Part shown: in pieces, positions 62,686-64,000 of the stretch | How positions within the stretch are numbered: position 1 is the first letter of the stretch | Layout: the number at the start of each line of letters is the position of its first letter | NCBI RefSeq assembly: GCF_000959365.1 | Contig: NZ_CP009556.1 | Coordinates: 1,984,001-2,048,000, forward strand | Reading direction: 5' to 3' | Origin: Burkholderia oklahomensis C6786 | GTDB taxonomy: Bacteria > Pseudomonadota > Gammaproteobacteria > Burkholderiales > Burkholderiaceae | Length of the DNA: 64,000 bases | Program-made: the position numbers and the translations under genes | Notes under the pieces: generated by a model | What the model was told of the DNA's origin: nothing | The model's input: the letters and a program-made list of their open reading frames with translations, nothing else | Database searches by the model: none

Positions 62686-64000
62686 CGGCGTTCGGGAATT
62701 TCGTCGACCTGTGCACGCACCGCGCCGCCGCGAACGGCGACGCGCTCGCCTACCGCTATCTGAGCCCGCACGACGAGGATCGCGCGCTCAGCTTCGGCGC
62801 GCTCGATCTCGCCGCGCGGCGCATCGCGGCCCGGCTCGCCGCGAGCGGCACGCCGGGCGATCGCGTGCTGATCGTCTGCCCGCAGAGCCTCGACTACGTG
62901 AGCGCGTTCTTCGGCTGCCTGTACGGCGGCTTCATCGCGGTGCCCGCGTACGCGCCGCGCAACAACCACCATTTCGAGCGGCTCAGCAAGATCATCGAAG
63001 ACGCGCAGCCGCGCGTCGTGATGCTGTGCCGCAAGCAGTACGCGGCCGTTCACGCGTTCATCGAGCAGAATCCGCCGCTTCGCGCGGTCGAGCTCGTCGT
63101 CGTCGACGAGCTCGACGACGTGGATCCGGCCGGCTGCCGGCCGCATGCGGCCGCGCGCGACGACGTCGCGTTCCTGCAATACACGTCCGGCTCGACGGGG
63201 CAGGCGAAGGGCATCATGGTGTCGCACGGCAATCTGCTCGCGAACGAGGAGATGATCCGCACGACCTGCGGCAACACGCCGGACAGCCGCGCGGTGTTCT
63301 GGCTGCCGCTGTTCCACGACATGGGGTTGATGACGCTGCTGCAGGGCGTCTACGTCGGCTATCCGACGTACCTGATGGCGCCGATGGATTTCCTCGCGAA
63401 TCCGCTGCGCTGGCTGCAGGCGGTGTCGAGTTTCCGCGCGACGCTGACCGTCGCGCCGAACTTCGCATGGCAGCTGTGCGTCGAGAAGATCTCGCCCGAG
63501 CAGCTCGACGGACTCGATCTGTCGAGCGTGACGGCCGCGGTCAACGGATCGGAGCCGATCTCGGTGCGCACGCTCGACAGCTTCGTCGCGCGCTTCGGCG
63601 CATGCGGCTTTCGCCGCGACGCGTTCCGGCCGAGCTACGGCCTCGCCGAGGCGACGCTGCTCGTCACCGGATCGAGCGGACACGCGCCGAGCGGCGTGAT
63701 CGAAGAAACGATGGTGTCGTCGGGCGGGCGCCGGACGGTGTTTCAGCGGGTCGGCTGCGGCCGGCCCGCCGCCGGCTGCGACGTGGCGATCGTCGAGCGC
63801 GACACCCGTGCGGTCCGCCGCGACGGCGAGGTCGGCGAGATCTGGGTCAAGGGGCCGCACGTCGCGCAAGGCTACTGGAACAATCCGGAGCAGACCGCGC
63901 AGACCTTCGGCAACCGCACCGCGGACGGCGCGGGGCCGTATCTCGCGACAGGCGACCTCGGGTTCCTGCATGACGGCGCGCTCGTCGTCACCGGGCGCTG
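62682..64000 (+). CDS. Fatty-acyl-AMP ligase (FAAL)-type adenylation domain, C-terminus outside window
   Basis: Adenylate-forming enzyme; 439 codons are visible before the window ends, with no stop. The ATP motif YTSGSTGQAKGIMVSHGNL starts at residue 167. WLPLFHDMGLMTLLQGVYVG and NGSEPISVRTLDSF are typical of the FAAL group, as opposed to amino-acid adenylation domains. A later stretch is SYGLAEATLLVTG. FAALs activate fatty acids and hand them to a carrier protein, so a lipid starter for an NRPS or PKS is expected. It could be the first domain of a larger synthetase continuing to the right. It overlaps the GNAT gene (ATGA). Confidence 0.92.
   Translation, partial: MTAFGNFVDLCTHRAAANGDALAYRYLSPHDEDRALSFGALDLAARRIAARLAASGTPGDRVLIVCPQSLDYVSAFFGCLYGGFIAVPAYAPRNNHHFERLSKIIEDAQPRVVMLCRKQYAAVHAFIEQNPPLRAVELVVVDELDDVDPAGCRPHAAARDDVAFLQYTSGSTGQAKGIMVSHGNLLANEEMIRTTCGNTPDSRAVFWLPLFHDMGLMTLLQGVYVGYPTYLMAPMDFLANPLRWLQAVSSFRATLTVAPNFAWQLCVEKISPEQLDGLDLSSVTAAVNGSEPISVRTLDSFVARFGACGFRRDAFRPSYGLAEATLLVTGSSGHAPSGVIEETMVSSGGRRTVFQRVGCGRPAAGCDVAIVERDTRAVRRDGEVGEIWVKGPHVAQGYWNNPEQTAQTFGNRTADGAGPYLATGDLGFLHDGALVVTGR

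Noticed and set aside
1..64000. CRISPR arrays, tRNA or rRNA genes, insertion sequences and attachment sites
   Set aside because: No regular direct repeats, tRNA-like cloverleaf tails, transposase motifs or flanking duplications were seen on either strand.

Overview
The window is GC-rich with tightly packed genes. The Burkholderia-type gene content (RND pump, FNR-type low-oxygen island, thiaminase I, a nonribosomal pathway) points to a Burkholderia, probably of the pseudomallei/thailandensis group and probably the second chromosome. The species call is inference. No tRNA, rRNA, CRISPR array or insertion sequence was seen.

Layout. (1) 1-5.8 kb: the 3' part of an RND efflux operon (pump cut by the window edge, plus its adaptor), a divergent Cys-rich HTH regulator and a D-aminoacylase-type amidohydrolase. 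(2) 6.3-17.7 kb and 32.5-44.2 kb: two blocks of stress genes. They hold a YbhGFSR-like ABC exporter, a His-rich secreted protein, a zinc-ribbon protein, a second FtsH protease, a rhomboid protease, carbamate kinase with a broken ornithine carbamoyltransferase, two P-type cation ATPases, an archease/RtcB RNA-repair pair, a GYD protein and a CapA-like protein. Seven FNR/ANR-like boxes (TTGAT-N4-ATCAA, one perfect) stand before these units, and an eighth has no clear target. Content and boxes resemble the low-oxygen-activated (lxa) locus described in B. cenocepacia.

(3) 18.3-31.5 kb separates those blocks and is about thiamine antimetabolism. A TPP riboswitch precedes a DMT-family transporter, apparently through a 26-codon leader ORF whose stop overlaps the transporter start. 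Next come a lower-GC flavin monooxygenase with a LysE exporter, and a methyltransferase/gamma-butyrobetaine-hydroxylase-like pair. Then follows a bacimethrin-type cluster: NUDIX hydrolase, CMP N-glycosidase, thymidylate-synthase-like CMP hydroxymethylase, methyltransferase, ThiD kinase and secreted thiaminase I. The expected product is the HMP mimic bacimethrin, while thiaminase destroys ambient thiamine.

(4) 44.5-64 kb, running off the right edge: a biosynthetic cluster I cannot match to a known product. A minus-strand remnant NRPS (degenerate condensation lobe, carrier protein, thioesterase) faces a long plus-strand operon. The operon encodes MbtH, a JmjC/cupin oxygenase, an aminotransferase, a keto-acid-methyltransferase-like protein, a formyltransferase, an ArgG-like synthetase, an ArgH-like lyase, a PduX-like kinase, an MFS exporter, an unknown protein, a cysteine-synthase-like PLP enzyme, an ATP-grasp/argininosuccinate-lyase fusion, a threonine aldolase, a GNAT acetyltransferase and a fatty-acyl-AMP ligase. 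Two separate aspartate-as-nitrogen-donor modules, a hydroxy-amino-acid kinase beside a beta-replacement enzyme, and an aminotransferase/C-methyltransferase pair suggest unusual nitrogen-rich amino acids built into a lipidated peptide. This is the best candidate for an undescribed system.
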